From positions 1 through 6,259 of the forward strand of contig JAEZMI010000422.1 of the NCBI GenBank assembly GCA_023414975.1: a DNA stretch of 6,259 nt, in the 5' to 3' direction. This document shows positions 1 to 5,228 of this stretch, piece after piece (positions within the stretch are counted from its first letter, which is position 1; each line of letters starts with the position of its first letter). The notes beneath the pieces are model-generated. The model was not told where the DNA came from. It worked only from the letters and a program-made list of their open reading frames with translations, and made no database searches. Source of the stretch: Pseudomonadota bacterium. GTDB lineage: Bacteria; Pseudomonadota; Alphaproteobacteria; Rhizobiales; Xanthobacteraceae. The translations under genes and the position numbers were made by a program.

Positions 1-39
1 CCAGCAAGACCGTCCTGCGGCATCAGCCGCCGGTACTAG

Positions 40-67
40 AAAAAAGGGCCCGCTCGCGGGCCCTTTT
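40..67 (-). terminator. Intrinsic terminator after degP
   Basis: A perfect stem (GGGCCCG at 46-52 with CGGGCCC at 57-63) closes a four-base loop. The flanking A-run (40-45) and T-run (64-67) extend the pairing. Read on the minus strand, the hairpin is followed by six T residues, the classic form of a Rho-independent terminator, and it lies 31 bases past the degP stop codon. On the plus strand it is followed by TTTTCC, so it could also stop a gene entering from the left. It is probably bidirectional, but the minus-strand signal is stronger. Confidence 0.88.
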
Positions 68-97
68 CCTTACCGATCTCCGTTGCGCGGCGGGCTG

Positions 98-1642
98 TCA
101 GTCGACCGGAAGAGCCGTGAAGCGCACCTGCCCTTCGGGGTCGGTGATCATCAGCAGCGCCGAGCGGCGGCCGTCCTTCTTCAGCGCCGCCAGCCGGTTC
201 TCGATATCCTTGGGCGTCGCCGCCGCTTCCTGATTGACCTCGACGATGAGATTGCCCGGCGCGATGCCGCGCTCGGCGGCGACGGAGTTCGCCTCCACCG
301 ACATGACCACGACGCCCTTCAACTCGTCCTTGATCTTGAAGCGGGTGCGCAGTTCCGGCGTCAGCTCGGCGAGTTCGAGACCGAGCAGCTTCTGCGTCTC
401 GACTTTCGGCGCTTCCGGCTTGGGGGCGGGCGTCTCCGACGTCGCGGCGGCCGTTTCGGCCTCGTTCAGGCGGCCGACGGCCAGCTTGAGTTTTTCTTCG
501 GCTCCCTTGCGGATGACCACCACCTCGACTTCCTTGTCGACCGGTGTGTCGGCGACGATGATGGGCAGGGAGCGCGTGTCCTTGACCTCCTTGCCGTCGA
601 AGGAGATGATTACATCGCCGGCCTTGATGCCGCCCTTGGCCGCCGGGCCATCCTCGGTAACGGCGCCGACCAGGGCGCCGCGGGCGCGCCCGATGCCGAG
701 GCTTTCGGCGATCTCCGGCGTCACCTGCTGGATACGCACGCCGATCCATCCGCGACGCGTCTCGCCGAACTCCCTGAGCTGGGCAATGATCGGGATGGCA
801 GTGTTGGAGGGCACGGCGAAGCCGATGCCGATGGAGCCCCCCGAGGGCGAGATGATGGCGGTGTTGATGCCGATCACGTCGCCGTCCATGTTGAACAGCG
901 GCCCGCCGGAATTGCCGCGGTTGATGGCGGCGTCGGTCTGCAGGAAATTGTCATAGGGCCCGCTGTTGATGTCGCGGTTGCGGGCCGAGATGACGCCCAC
1001 GGTCAGCGTGCCGCCAAGGCCGAAGGGGTTGCCAATGGCCATCACCCAGTCGCCGACGCGAAGCACGTCGGAATTGCCGAACTTCACCGCCTTGAGCGGC
1101 TTGCCTTCCTCGGGCGTCACCTTCAGCAGGGCGAGGTCGATCTTGGTGTCACGTCCGACGAGCTCCGCCTTCAGCTTCGAGCCATCGGCGAAGTTCGCGT
1201 AGATCTCGTCGGCGTCGGCAATGACGTGGTTGTTGGTGACGATGAAACCGCTCGCGTCGATGACGAAGCCGGAGCCGAGCGAGGAGACGCGGCGCGGCGC
1301 GTTGTCGTCGCCTTGCTGCTGGCGGCGCTTGAAGAACTCCTCGAAGAACTCTTCGAAGGGCGAGCCCGGCGGAAGCTCCGGCGTCGGTACACTGCGGGAC
1401 GGGGCGACGGTCTGGGAGGTCGAGATGTTCACCACCGCGTCCATGACATTGGCGGCGGTATCCGCGACCGAGTCCGGGCCCTTCATCGCCGCGGCGTGGG
1501 CGGTGCCGGATGCCAGCGGCGCAAGAGCCAGGATGCCGGCGAGCAAAAGACCGGTGATGCCGTAACCCAGCTGGCGGGCACGGCGCGCGCTGGCGTGCGT
1601 TCCAACCGGCGTTACCGCCGCTGCCTCGAACCCGTTGGTCAT
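98..1642 (-). CDS. degP: Do-family periplasmic serine endopeptidase (DegP/HtrA)
   Basis: This is a 514-residue secreted trypsin-like protease and chaperone that degrades or refolds damaged envelope proteins in the periplasm. An N-terminal signal peptide is visible: basic residues near 20-22, a hydrophobic core around 32-44, and an Ala-rich cleavage region near 48-52. The protease domain has the catalytic triad H139 (TNNHVI), D169 (DLALLK) and S245 (GNSGGP). The Phe/Glu/Gln-rich stretch before it (about 92-112) resembles the DegP LA loop. PDZ1 begins near 296 with the GWIGV binding loop and runs to about 391. An Ala/Pro/Glu-rich linker (395-416) leads to PDZ2 (about 418-505). Full length is typical of the family. 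An in-frame ATG nine codons upstream (1669) is possible, but the start at 1642 follows GGAGG by four bases and gives a conventional N-terminus. Terminators lie on both sides, so it is probably transcribed on its own. DegP and DegQ/MucD cannot be told apart with certainty here. Confidence 0.95.
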   Translation of the reverse strand: MTNGFEAAAVTPVGTHASARRARQLGYGITGLLLAGILALAPLASGTAHAAAMKGPDSVADTAANVMDAVVNISTSQTVAPSRSVPTPELPPGSPFEEFFEEFFKRRQQQGDDNAPRRVSSLGSGFVIDASGFIVTNNHVIADADEIYANFADGSKLKAELVGRDTKIDLALLKVTPEEGKPLKAVKFGNSDVLRVGDWVMAIGNPFGLGGTLTVGVISARNRDINSGPYDNFLQTDAAINRGNSGGPLFNMDGDVIGINTAIISPSGGSIGIGFAVPSNTAIPIIAQLREFGETRRGWIGVRIQQVTPEIAESLGIGRARGALVGAVTEDGPAAKGGIKAGDVIISFDGKEVKDTRSLPIIVADTPVDKEVEVVVIRKGAEEKLKLAVGRLNEAETAAATSETPAPKPEAPKVETQKLLGLELAELTPELRTRFKIKDELKGVVVMSVEANSVAAERGIAPGNLIVEVNQEAAATPKDIENRLAALKKDGRRSALLMITDPEGQVRFTALPVD

Positions 1643-1644
1643 GC

Positions 1645-1668
1645 TGCCTCCATCGCCGCAGGGAGGCA
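1645..1668 (-). promoter_or_regulatory. Hairpin enclosing the degP ribosome binding site
   Basis: In the minus-strand RNA, UGCCUCC (1668-1662) pairs perfectly with GGAGGCA (1651-1645) across a ten-base loop. The 3' arm contains the GGAGG Shine-Dalgarno sequence of the 1642 start, so the closed stem would hide it. The pairing is visible in the sequence; a role in translation control, for example temperature-responsive opening, is inference. If the alternative start at 1669 were used, this stretch would be coding instead. Confidence 0.45.
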
Positions 1669-1775
1669 TCGCCCCCCGGAATTCATTGCCGAGCGGCTGA
1701 CGCTAGCCGGGCGCCGGGCTGATGCAAGCCAAAAGCGCGCGAGCCGCACAGCCGCGCGTCGCAGCGCTGCAAAGC

Positions 1776-1802
1776 AAAGGGGCGCCCCGTGGGGCGCCCC
1801 TT
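1776..1802 (-). terminator. Intrinsic terminator of the hflK-hflC-DUF2065 operon
   Basis: Two copies of the self-complementary block GGGGCGCCCC (1779-1788 and 1791-1800) are separated by GT and flanked by AA and TT, giving a very stable stem. On the minus strand it is followed by TTTGCTTT, a modest U-rich tract. It lies 20 bases past the DUF2065 stop codon and 134 bases before the degP start, so degP is likely transcribed separately. Because each block is itself palindromic, alternative small hairpins are also possible. Confidence 0.82.
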
Positions 1803-1822
1803 CGTCAAACATCGATGTGGCA

Positions 1823-2008
1823 TCAGCCGCGAATGAACCAGACGATGACGACGCCGATGATCGCGCCGATCAGGCCGGTGATCCTGAGAGGCGCATCGGG
1901 CAGTTGCCCGATGGCCTCGGTAGCCCGACGGACCGCGCCAGGCGCCACCGCCAGCATCAGCCCCTCAATGACGAGGACCAAGGCCAGGGCGACGAAAAAA
2001 TCCGACAT
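1823..2008 (-). CDS. DUF2065 (YjeT-like) small inner-membrane protein
   Basis: This 61-residue protein has two predicted membrane helices (about 4-22 and 42-58) joined by a short polar loop. The pattern LVLVIEGLML in helix 1, LPDAPLR in the loop and a Gly-rich second helix ending in a basic residue matches DUF2065, the family of Escherichia coli YjeT, which lies beside hflK-hflC there too. The molecular role is unknown. The start follows a CGGAG-type ribosome binding site, two bases from the ATG. The gene begins 12 bases after the hflC stop, so it is the third gene of the operon and is followed by a terminator. The conserved neighbourhood suggests, without proving, a link to the HflK/HflC-FtsH complex. 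Confidence 0.88.
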   Translation of the reverse strand: MSDFFVALALVLVIEGLMLAVAPGAVRRATEAIGQLPDAPLRITGLIGAIIGVVIVWFIRG

Positions 2009-2020
2009 CGCTCCGCCGGA

Positions 2021-3001
2021 TCAGTTGGCGGGTGCCGGCGTGCCGGTCGCGGGCGCTCCCGTTGCAGGCGTACCCGTTATAGGCGTGCCCGTTACAGGTG
2101 CCTGGGCGGCGGGCTGGCTCGGGGCCGGGCTGCCCGCGGGGTTCGGCGCGTTGAAGAAGCGGAAGAAGTCGGACGTCGGCGAGAGAAGCATGCGCGTGTC
2201 TTCCTTCTTCAGCCCCGCCTCATAGGCTTGCATCGAGCGGTAAAACTCGAAGAAGCCGCGATCCCGGCCGTAAGCCTGCGCGAAGATGTCGTTGCGCTGG
2301 GCATCGCCTTCACCACGCAGCTGATCGGCGGTGGCGTTGGCTTCCGCGACGATGATGGTCGAGTCGCGGTCAGCGCGGGCACGGATCGTCTGCGCAGCCT
2401 CTGCACCCTGGGCGCGGATTTCCGAGGCTTCGCGCTGGCGCTCCGTCTGCATGCGCTGGAACACCGCCTGACTGTTGGCTTCCGGAAGATCCGCGCGGCG
2501 GATGCGCACATCCAGCACGTTGATGCCGAAATTGGCCGCCTCGCGGTTCACCTGATCGCGAATGCGGGCCATCAGCGTCTCCCGCTCGTCACGCACGACC
2601 TGAATGAAGGTGGATTCACCCAACACGCGGCGCAGCGCCGAGTTCAGGATGGTGGCGAGGCGGGAATTGGCGCCCTCCACATTGCCCACCGACTGGTAGA
2701 AGCGCAGCGGATTGACGATGCGGTAGCGCGCAAAGGCGTCCACCACCAGACGCTTCTGGTCCGCGGCGATGACTTCCTGCGACGGATTCTCGAGATCGAG
2801 AATCCGCTTGTCGATGAGGATCACGCTGTCCACCAGCGGGATCTTGGCGTTGAGGCCGGGCTGTTCGATCACGCGCACGGGCTCGCCGAAGCGGAGCACC
2901 AGCGCCTGCTGCGTCTGATAGACGCTGAACAGGGCCGAGTAGAGGATGATGGCGAGGACCGCGACGAGAACGGCCAGAACGATGCCAAGGCTGTTCTTCA
3001 T
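2021..3001 (-). CDS. hflC: HflC, SPFH-domain modulator of FtsH protease
   Basis: This 326-residue protein partners HflK in the inner-membrane complex that surrounds FtsH and restrains its attack on membrane proteins. One N-terminal membrane anchor (about 5-25) is followed by an SPFH/band 7 domain that starts with YQTQQALVLRFGEPV. An Ala/Arg/Glu-rich coiled coil occupies about 180-245, and the FFEFYRSMQAY segment near 250-260 is typical of HflC. The C-terminal tail (about 285-326) is low complexity, rich in Pro, Ala, Thr and Gly, and is built of TGTPA-like pentapeptides. The ATG overlaps the hflK stop as ATGA, indicating translational coupling, with GGGAG eight bases upstream. Overall length is close to that of E. 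coli HflC, but the repetitive tail looks lineage-specific. Confidence 0.95.
   Translation of the reverse strand: MKNSLGIVLAVLVAVLAIILYSALFSVYQTQQALVLRFGEPVRVIEQPGLNAKIPLVDSVILIDKRILDLENPSQEVIAADQKRLVVDAFARYRIVNPLRFYQSVGNVEGANSRLATILNSALRRVLGESTFIQVVRDERETLMARIRDQVNREAANFGINVLDVRIRRADLPEANSQAVFQRMQTERQREASEIRAQGAEAAQTIRARADRDSTIIVAEANATADQLRGEGDAQRNDIFAQAYGRDRGFFEFYRSMQAYEAGLKKEDTRMLLSPTSDFFRFFNAPNPAGSPAPSQPAAQAPVTGTPITGTPATGAPATGTPAPAN
2037..2096 (-). repeat. 15-bp tandem repeat in the hflC 3' end
   Basis: Four consecutive 15-base units begin at 2037, 2052, 2067 and 2082. The middle three follow the plus-strand pattern GGCGnnCCCGTTnnA. The first is more diverged, and the next 15 bases (2097-2111) are a poor fifth copy. 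The unit is a multiple of three, so it encodes pentapeptides of the form TG(T/A)P(A/I) in frame at the C-terminus of HflC. Copy-number changes would lengthen or shorten the tail without a frameshift. Confidence 0.8.
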
Positions 3002-4152
3002 TGGGCCGCTCCCTGGCCGGCGGTGGCGGGAGCGCGACGGGCGTCAAGGGCGCCGAGGGGCAGGTAGGGCACCACGCCCTGGCTGCCGGCGGCCGACTGG
3101 TCGATGATGACCTTGTCCATGCCGTCGAACACGCGCTCCATGGTTTCGAGATAGAGGCGCTCACGGGTCACGTCGGGAGCCTTCTGATATTCGGTGAGCA
3201 CGCTGAGGAAGCGGGAGGCCTGACCGCGCGCCTCGATAATGGCGCGTTCCTTGTAGCCTTGTGCGCCCTGGGTGATGCGGGCGGCTTCGCCGCGCGCCTC
3301 CGGAACGACGCGATTGGCATAGGCCTGGGCCTCGTTCTGCAGGCGCTCGGCATCGGCGCGGGCGGCCTGCACGTCTCGGAAGGCGTCGATGACCTGCGAG
3401 GGCGGGTCGACCTTCTGAAGCTGCACTTGGGTGATGAGGACACCCGAGCGGTAGCTGTCCAGGGTCTTTTGCATGAGGTCATGCACCGCCGTTTCGATGT
3501 TCTGGCGGGCGCCGGTCAGGATCGGCTGGATGTTCGTGCGGCCGACCACCTCGCGCATGGCGCTTTCGGCCACGGCCTTGATGGTGCCTTCCGGGTTCTG
3601 GACGTTAAAGAGGAAGTCTGCCGCGCCGAGATCCTCGGTCGAGCCGGGAGCCGCGGGCTTAACCATCCAGAACACGGCGAAATCGACGTCGACGATGTTC
3701 TCGTCGCCGGTCAGCATCAGGCTTTCTTCGGACACGTCGCGCATCGCCGCGCCGCGCCGCGGATCGTCACCCGTGCGGATGCCGATGTCGACCCGATTGA
3801 CGCGCGTCACCTGCGGCGTCAGCACGGTCTCGATCGGATAGGGAAGATGGTAGTTGAGGCCGGGGTTCGTCGTGCCGACGAACTTGCCGAACCGCAGGAC
3901 CACGCCCTGCTCATCTGGCTCGACGCGATAGAACCCCGAAAGCAGCCACGCGACGGTGGCGATGACGACAACGGCAAGGATTCCCTTTCCGCTCCCGATG
4001 CCTCCAGGAAGAGCGGTGCGGAGCTTTTCCTGGCCCCGCCGGATCAGATCTTCAAGATCAGGAGAATTGGGCCCAGTTGATTGTGGGCCGTTACCCCAGG
4101 GACCGCGCGGACCACCACCCCATGGTCCACCGCTCTGGTTCTTCCACGACAT
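2998..4152 (-). CDS. hflK: HflK, SPFH-domain modulator of FtsH protease
   Basis: This 384-residue protein is the partner of HflC; in E. coli the two form a cage around FtsH in the inner membrane. The N-terminus is cytoplasmic, Gly/Pro/Trp-rich (MSWKNQSGGPWGGG and on to about 28), as in other HflK proteins. An acidic/basic helix lies at about 31-46, followed by a membrane helix at about 57-75. The SPFH/band 7 domain begins FYRVEPDEQGVVLRFGK, and an Ala/Glu/Arg-rich coiled coil (about 255-315) precedes the C-terminal segment. The track of possible starts reaches 4212, but the 4152 ATG gives the family N-terminus and has GGAG ten bases upstream. At 4212 the GGAG lies only one base from the ATG. 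It is the first gene of the hflK-hflC-DUF2065 operon and ends in an ATGA overlap with hflC. Confidence 0.95.
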   Translation of the reverse strand: MSWKNQSGGPWGGGPRGPWGNGPQSTGPNSPDLEDLIRRGQEKLRTALPGGIGSGKGILAVVVIATVAWLLSGFYRVEPDEQGVVLRFGKFVGTTNPGLNYHLPYPIETVLTPQVTRVNRVDIGIRTGDDPRRGAAMRDVSEESLMLTGDENIVDVDFAVFWMVKPAAPGSTEDLGAADFLFNVQNPEGTIKAVAESAMREVVGRTNIQPILTGARQNIETAVHDLMQKTLDSYRSGVLITQVQLQKVDPPSQVIDAFRDVQAARADAERLQNEAQAYANRVVPEARGEAARITQGAQGYKERAIIEARGQASRFLSVLTEYQKAPDVTRERLYLETMERVFDGMDKVIIDQSAAGSQGVVPYLPLGALDARRAPATAGQGAAQ

Positions 4153-4162
4153 TCCGCGGCCA

Positions 4163-4200
4163 CTCCGTTTGCAAGCCCGATAGGTTGGGGCTCGCAAACG
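4163..4200 (-). promoter_or_regulatory. hflK leader hairpin abutting the ribosome binding site
   Basis: On the minus strand, CGUUUGC (4200-4194) pairs with GCAAACG (4172-4166). One G-U pair (4193 with 4173) and five further pairs (4192-4188 with 4174-4178) follow, giving a 13-bp stem with a nine-base loop. The last base of the 3' arm is the first G of the GGAG ribosome binding site (4166-4163). No U-run follows, so it is not an ordinary terminator. A role in translation control, mRNA stability or protein binding is inference. Confidence 0.5.
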
Positions 4201-4267
4201 CAGAACCACCATACTCCACCGTGCAGAAGGGGTTGCGTACCTCCAGACCGGAAATACGACGATGGCG

Positions 4268-4296
4268 GTTATAGGTGACGTGGCACCCGCTTACAA
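4268..4296 (-). promoter_or_regulatory. Candidate promoter of the hflK operon
   Basis: On the minus strand a -35-like TTGTAA (4296-4291) and a -10-like TATAAC (4273-4268) are separated by exactly 17 bases. The -10 matches five of six positions of the housekeeping consensus and the -35 four of six. Transcription would start near 4260, leaving a leader of roughly 110 bases that includes the hairpin at 4166-4200. The -10 context CCTATAA also resembles alphaproteobacterial heat-shock (RpoH) promoters, so either sigma factor is possible. Confidence 0.5.
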
Positions 4297-4335
4297 CGCG
4301 CCTTCGCAGGGTGGCATATGGAGAACAAAGTCGCC

Positions 4336-4614
4336 TTACGCAACGGTAGAGCGCATGTGCGACGCGTTGTTCACGTGCTCGGTTTGCTCGCGCCCGGACG
4401 GCGGGTTGCGATAATGCGCCAGAACGTAAAGTCGGATCGCCGAGGACAAATTGCCCTGGTTACGGCCCGAATCGATCGAGGCGACGATTTCAGATAAGGT
4501 CGTACGGCGATTCGCCGCAATTTCCTTGAGCGCATCCCAAAACTGATCTTCCAGACTGACGCTCGTCTTGTGTCCTGCGATGACAATGGATCGCTTGACC
4601 ACCGGACTCTTCAT
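4336..4614 (-). CDS. Ribbon-helix-helix (RHH_4-type) DNA-binding protein
   Basis: This small basic protein of 92 residues resembles the RHH_4 family common in Alphaproteobacteria. The segment VKRSIVIAGHKTSVSLEDQF (about 6-25) would supply the ribbon strand and start of helix 1. Helix 1 is DQFWDALKEIAANR (about 23-36), and helix 2 follows TTLSEIVASID (about 38-48). The following NLSSAIRLYVLAHYR (about 55-69) is also characteristic. The tail after residue 70 is polar and not recognised. RHH proteins usually act as dimeric repressors, but no target is known for this family. The start has an excellent GGGAGGA ribosome binding site. Its base composition looks lower in GC than its neighbours. It ends 183 bases before the hflK start and could be partly co-transcribed with hflK, since no terminator is evident between them. 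Confidence 0.82.
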   Translation of the reverse strand: MKSPVVKRSIVIAGHKTSVSLEDQFWDALKEIAANRRTTLSEIVASIDSGRNQGNLSSAIRLYVLAHYRNPPSGREQTEHVNNASHMRSTVA

Positions 4615-4717
4615 CTCTCTTCCTCCCGCACTTGCCTGTGCCCGCCCATCCGCAATGCTTGTTTTGTCGATTCAGCCGCCTCAGCTTCACGCTGGGCCCT
4701 CGTGCGGCCGAACGTCA

Positions 4718-4742
4718 AACGCAGGCTGCGGCCGCTTGTTCC
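4718..4742 (-). promoter_or_regulatory. Candidate EcfG (general stress) promoter of the RHH gene
   Basis: On the minus strand GGAAC (4742-4738) is followed after 16 bases by CGTT (4721-4718). This is the published consensus form GGAAC-N16/17-CGTT for EcfG, the extracytoplasmic-function sigma factor that drives the general stress response in Alphaproteobacteria. Transcription would begin a few bases after CGTT, leaving a leader of about 95 bases before the RHH start at 4614. The motif match is seen directly; use by EcfG is inference. Confidence 0.45.
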
Positions 4743-5058
4743 ACCTCTAGCGAGGAATTCGCATCCGGTGGCGATGAAGTTTCAAAATGTTCCCTACGGG
4801 TATCTAACTGCTCCTAATGATGTGGCTCCATCTTTGAGATACGTCAATGCCGGATAAGAGAAACCGCCGTGTAAAAAGTGCATTCGCAGCGGTGAAATCG
4901 TAGTGCGAAGACAGGGATACCGTTGCCGGTAACGCCATATGGGTAGTGGAGTGGTTGGAAGGTCATGCGGATATTTCAAAAATACACGTAAGAAGTGATC
5001 TATTCAGCGACGGATTGAGTCGTTGCGGCACTGCGCTGAACCGAGGCGGGCTTCTGTG

Positions 5059-5076
5059 CTTCACGGAGCCGTGAAG
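5059..5076. repeat. 18-base near-continuous palindrome upstream of fumC
   Basis: CTTCACGG (5059-5066) and CCGTGAAG (5069-5076) are perfect inverted copies separated by AG. There is no T-run on either side, so it is unlikely to be a terminator. The size and symmetry fit a binding site for a dimeric regulator. Its position, about 150 bases upstream of the fumC start, is compatible with an operator or activator site, but no regulator is identified. Confidence 0.45.
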
Positions 5077-5145
5077 GGCAAGTTGCCGCGGAACGGTCAG
5101 CTCATCCCGCCCGCCTTGTCCCCCTGCCCAGGTCGCATTTGCGCT

Positions 5146-5185
5146 GGAAAAGGCGCGTGCTAAATCGCTGGCGCCTGACTTTTCC
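5146..5185 (+). promoter_or_regulatory. Imperfect hairpin in the likely fumC leader
   Basis: GGAAAA (5146-5151) plus GGCGC (5152-5156) can pair with GCGCC (5171-5175) plus TTTTCC (5180-5185). The loop is 14 bases, with a four-base bulge (TGAC, 5176-5179) in the 3' arm. It ends 30 bases before the fumC ribosome binding site. It may be an mRNA leader structure or a DNA-level inverted repeat. If the weak promoter at 5139-5166 is real, transcription would start within it and the full hairpin would not form in RNA. Confidence 0.3.
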
Positions 5186-5228
5186 ATCACCGATTGATTG
5201 CAGCGGCCACCGCGCGAGGTTTCCGGAC

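Larger units (their letters stand above)
4615..5228. other. 614-base divergent intergenic region between the RHH gene and fumC
   Basis: No convincing gene lies here; short open frames lack ribosome binding sites and recognisable products. The left part carries the RHH gene leader and its candidate EcfG promoter. The middle (about 4750-5000) is clearly more AT-rich than the flanking genes and contains segments resembling 16S rRNA. The right part holds the fumC upstream region with a palindrome (5059-5076) and a leader hairpin (5146-5185). A weak fumC promoter can be drawn as TTGCGC (5139-5144), a 16-base spacer and TAAATC (5161-5166) preceded by TG, but each hexamer matches consensus poorly. 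Confidence 0.6.

Noticed and set aside
1..39. Possible C-terminal end of a plus-strand gene (frame 1, TAG at 37-39) converging on the terminator
   Set aside because: Only 12 codons are visible and nothing is recognisable. The stop just before a bidirectional terminator is suggestive but not enough to call a gene.
1670..1776. A housekeeping promoter for degP
   Set aside because: I looked for -35/-10 pairs and an EcfG motif on the minus strand. Only weak matches such as TTGCAT with a poor -10 are present, so none is called although a promoter is expected here.
83..3067. A 994-codon open frame on the plus strand opposite degP, DUF2065 and hflC
   Set aside because: It is antisense to three well-recognised genes and its translation is Arg/Gly/Asp/His-rich low-complexity sequence with no domain. 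Long antisense frames are expected opposite high-GC coding DNA.
4153..4212. A 20-residue N-terminal extension of HflK from the ATG at 4212
   Set aside because: The extension is Arg-rich and unlike HflK N-termini, the GGAG is only one base from that ATG, and the stretch forms the leader hairpin instead.
4570..4857. Plus-strand frames of 60-95 codons antisense to the RHH gene start
   Set aside because: They overlap the RHH coding start and its promoter, have no convincing ribosome binding site, and are Ser/Arg/Pro-rich shadows.
4794..4979. A 61-codon minus-strand frame in the intergenic region
   Set aside because: There is no ribosome binding site before its ATG, no recognisable domain, and it overlaps the rRNA-like segments.
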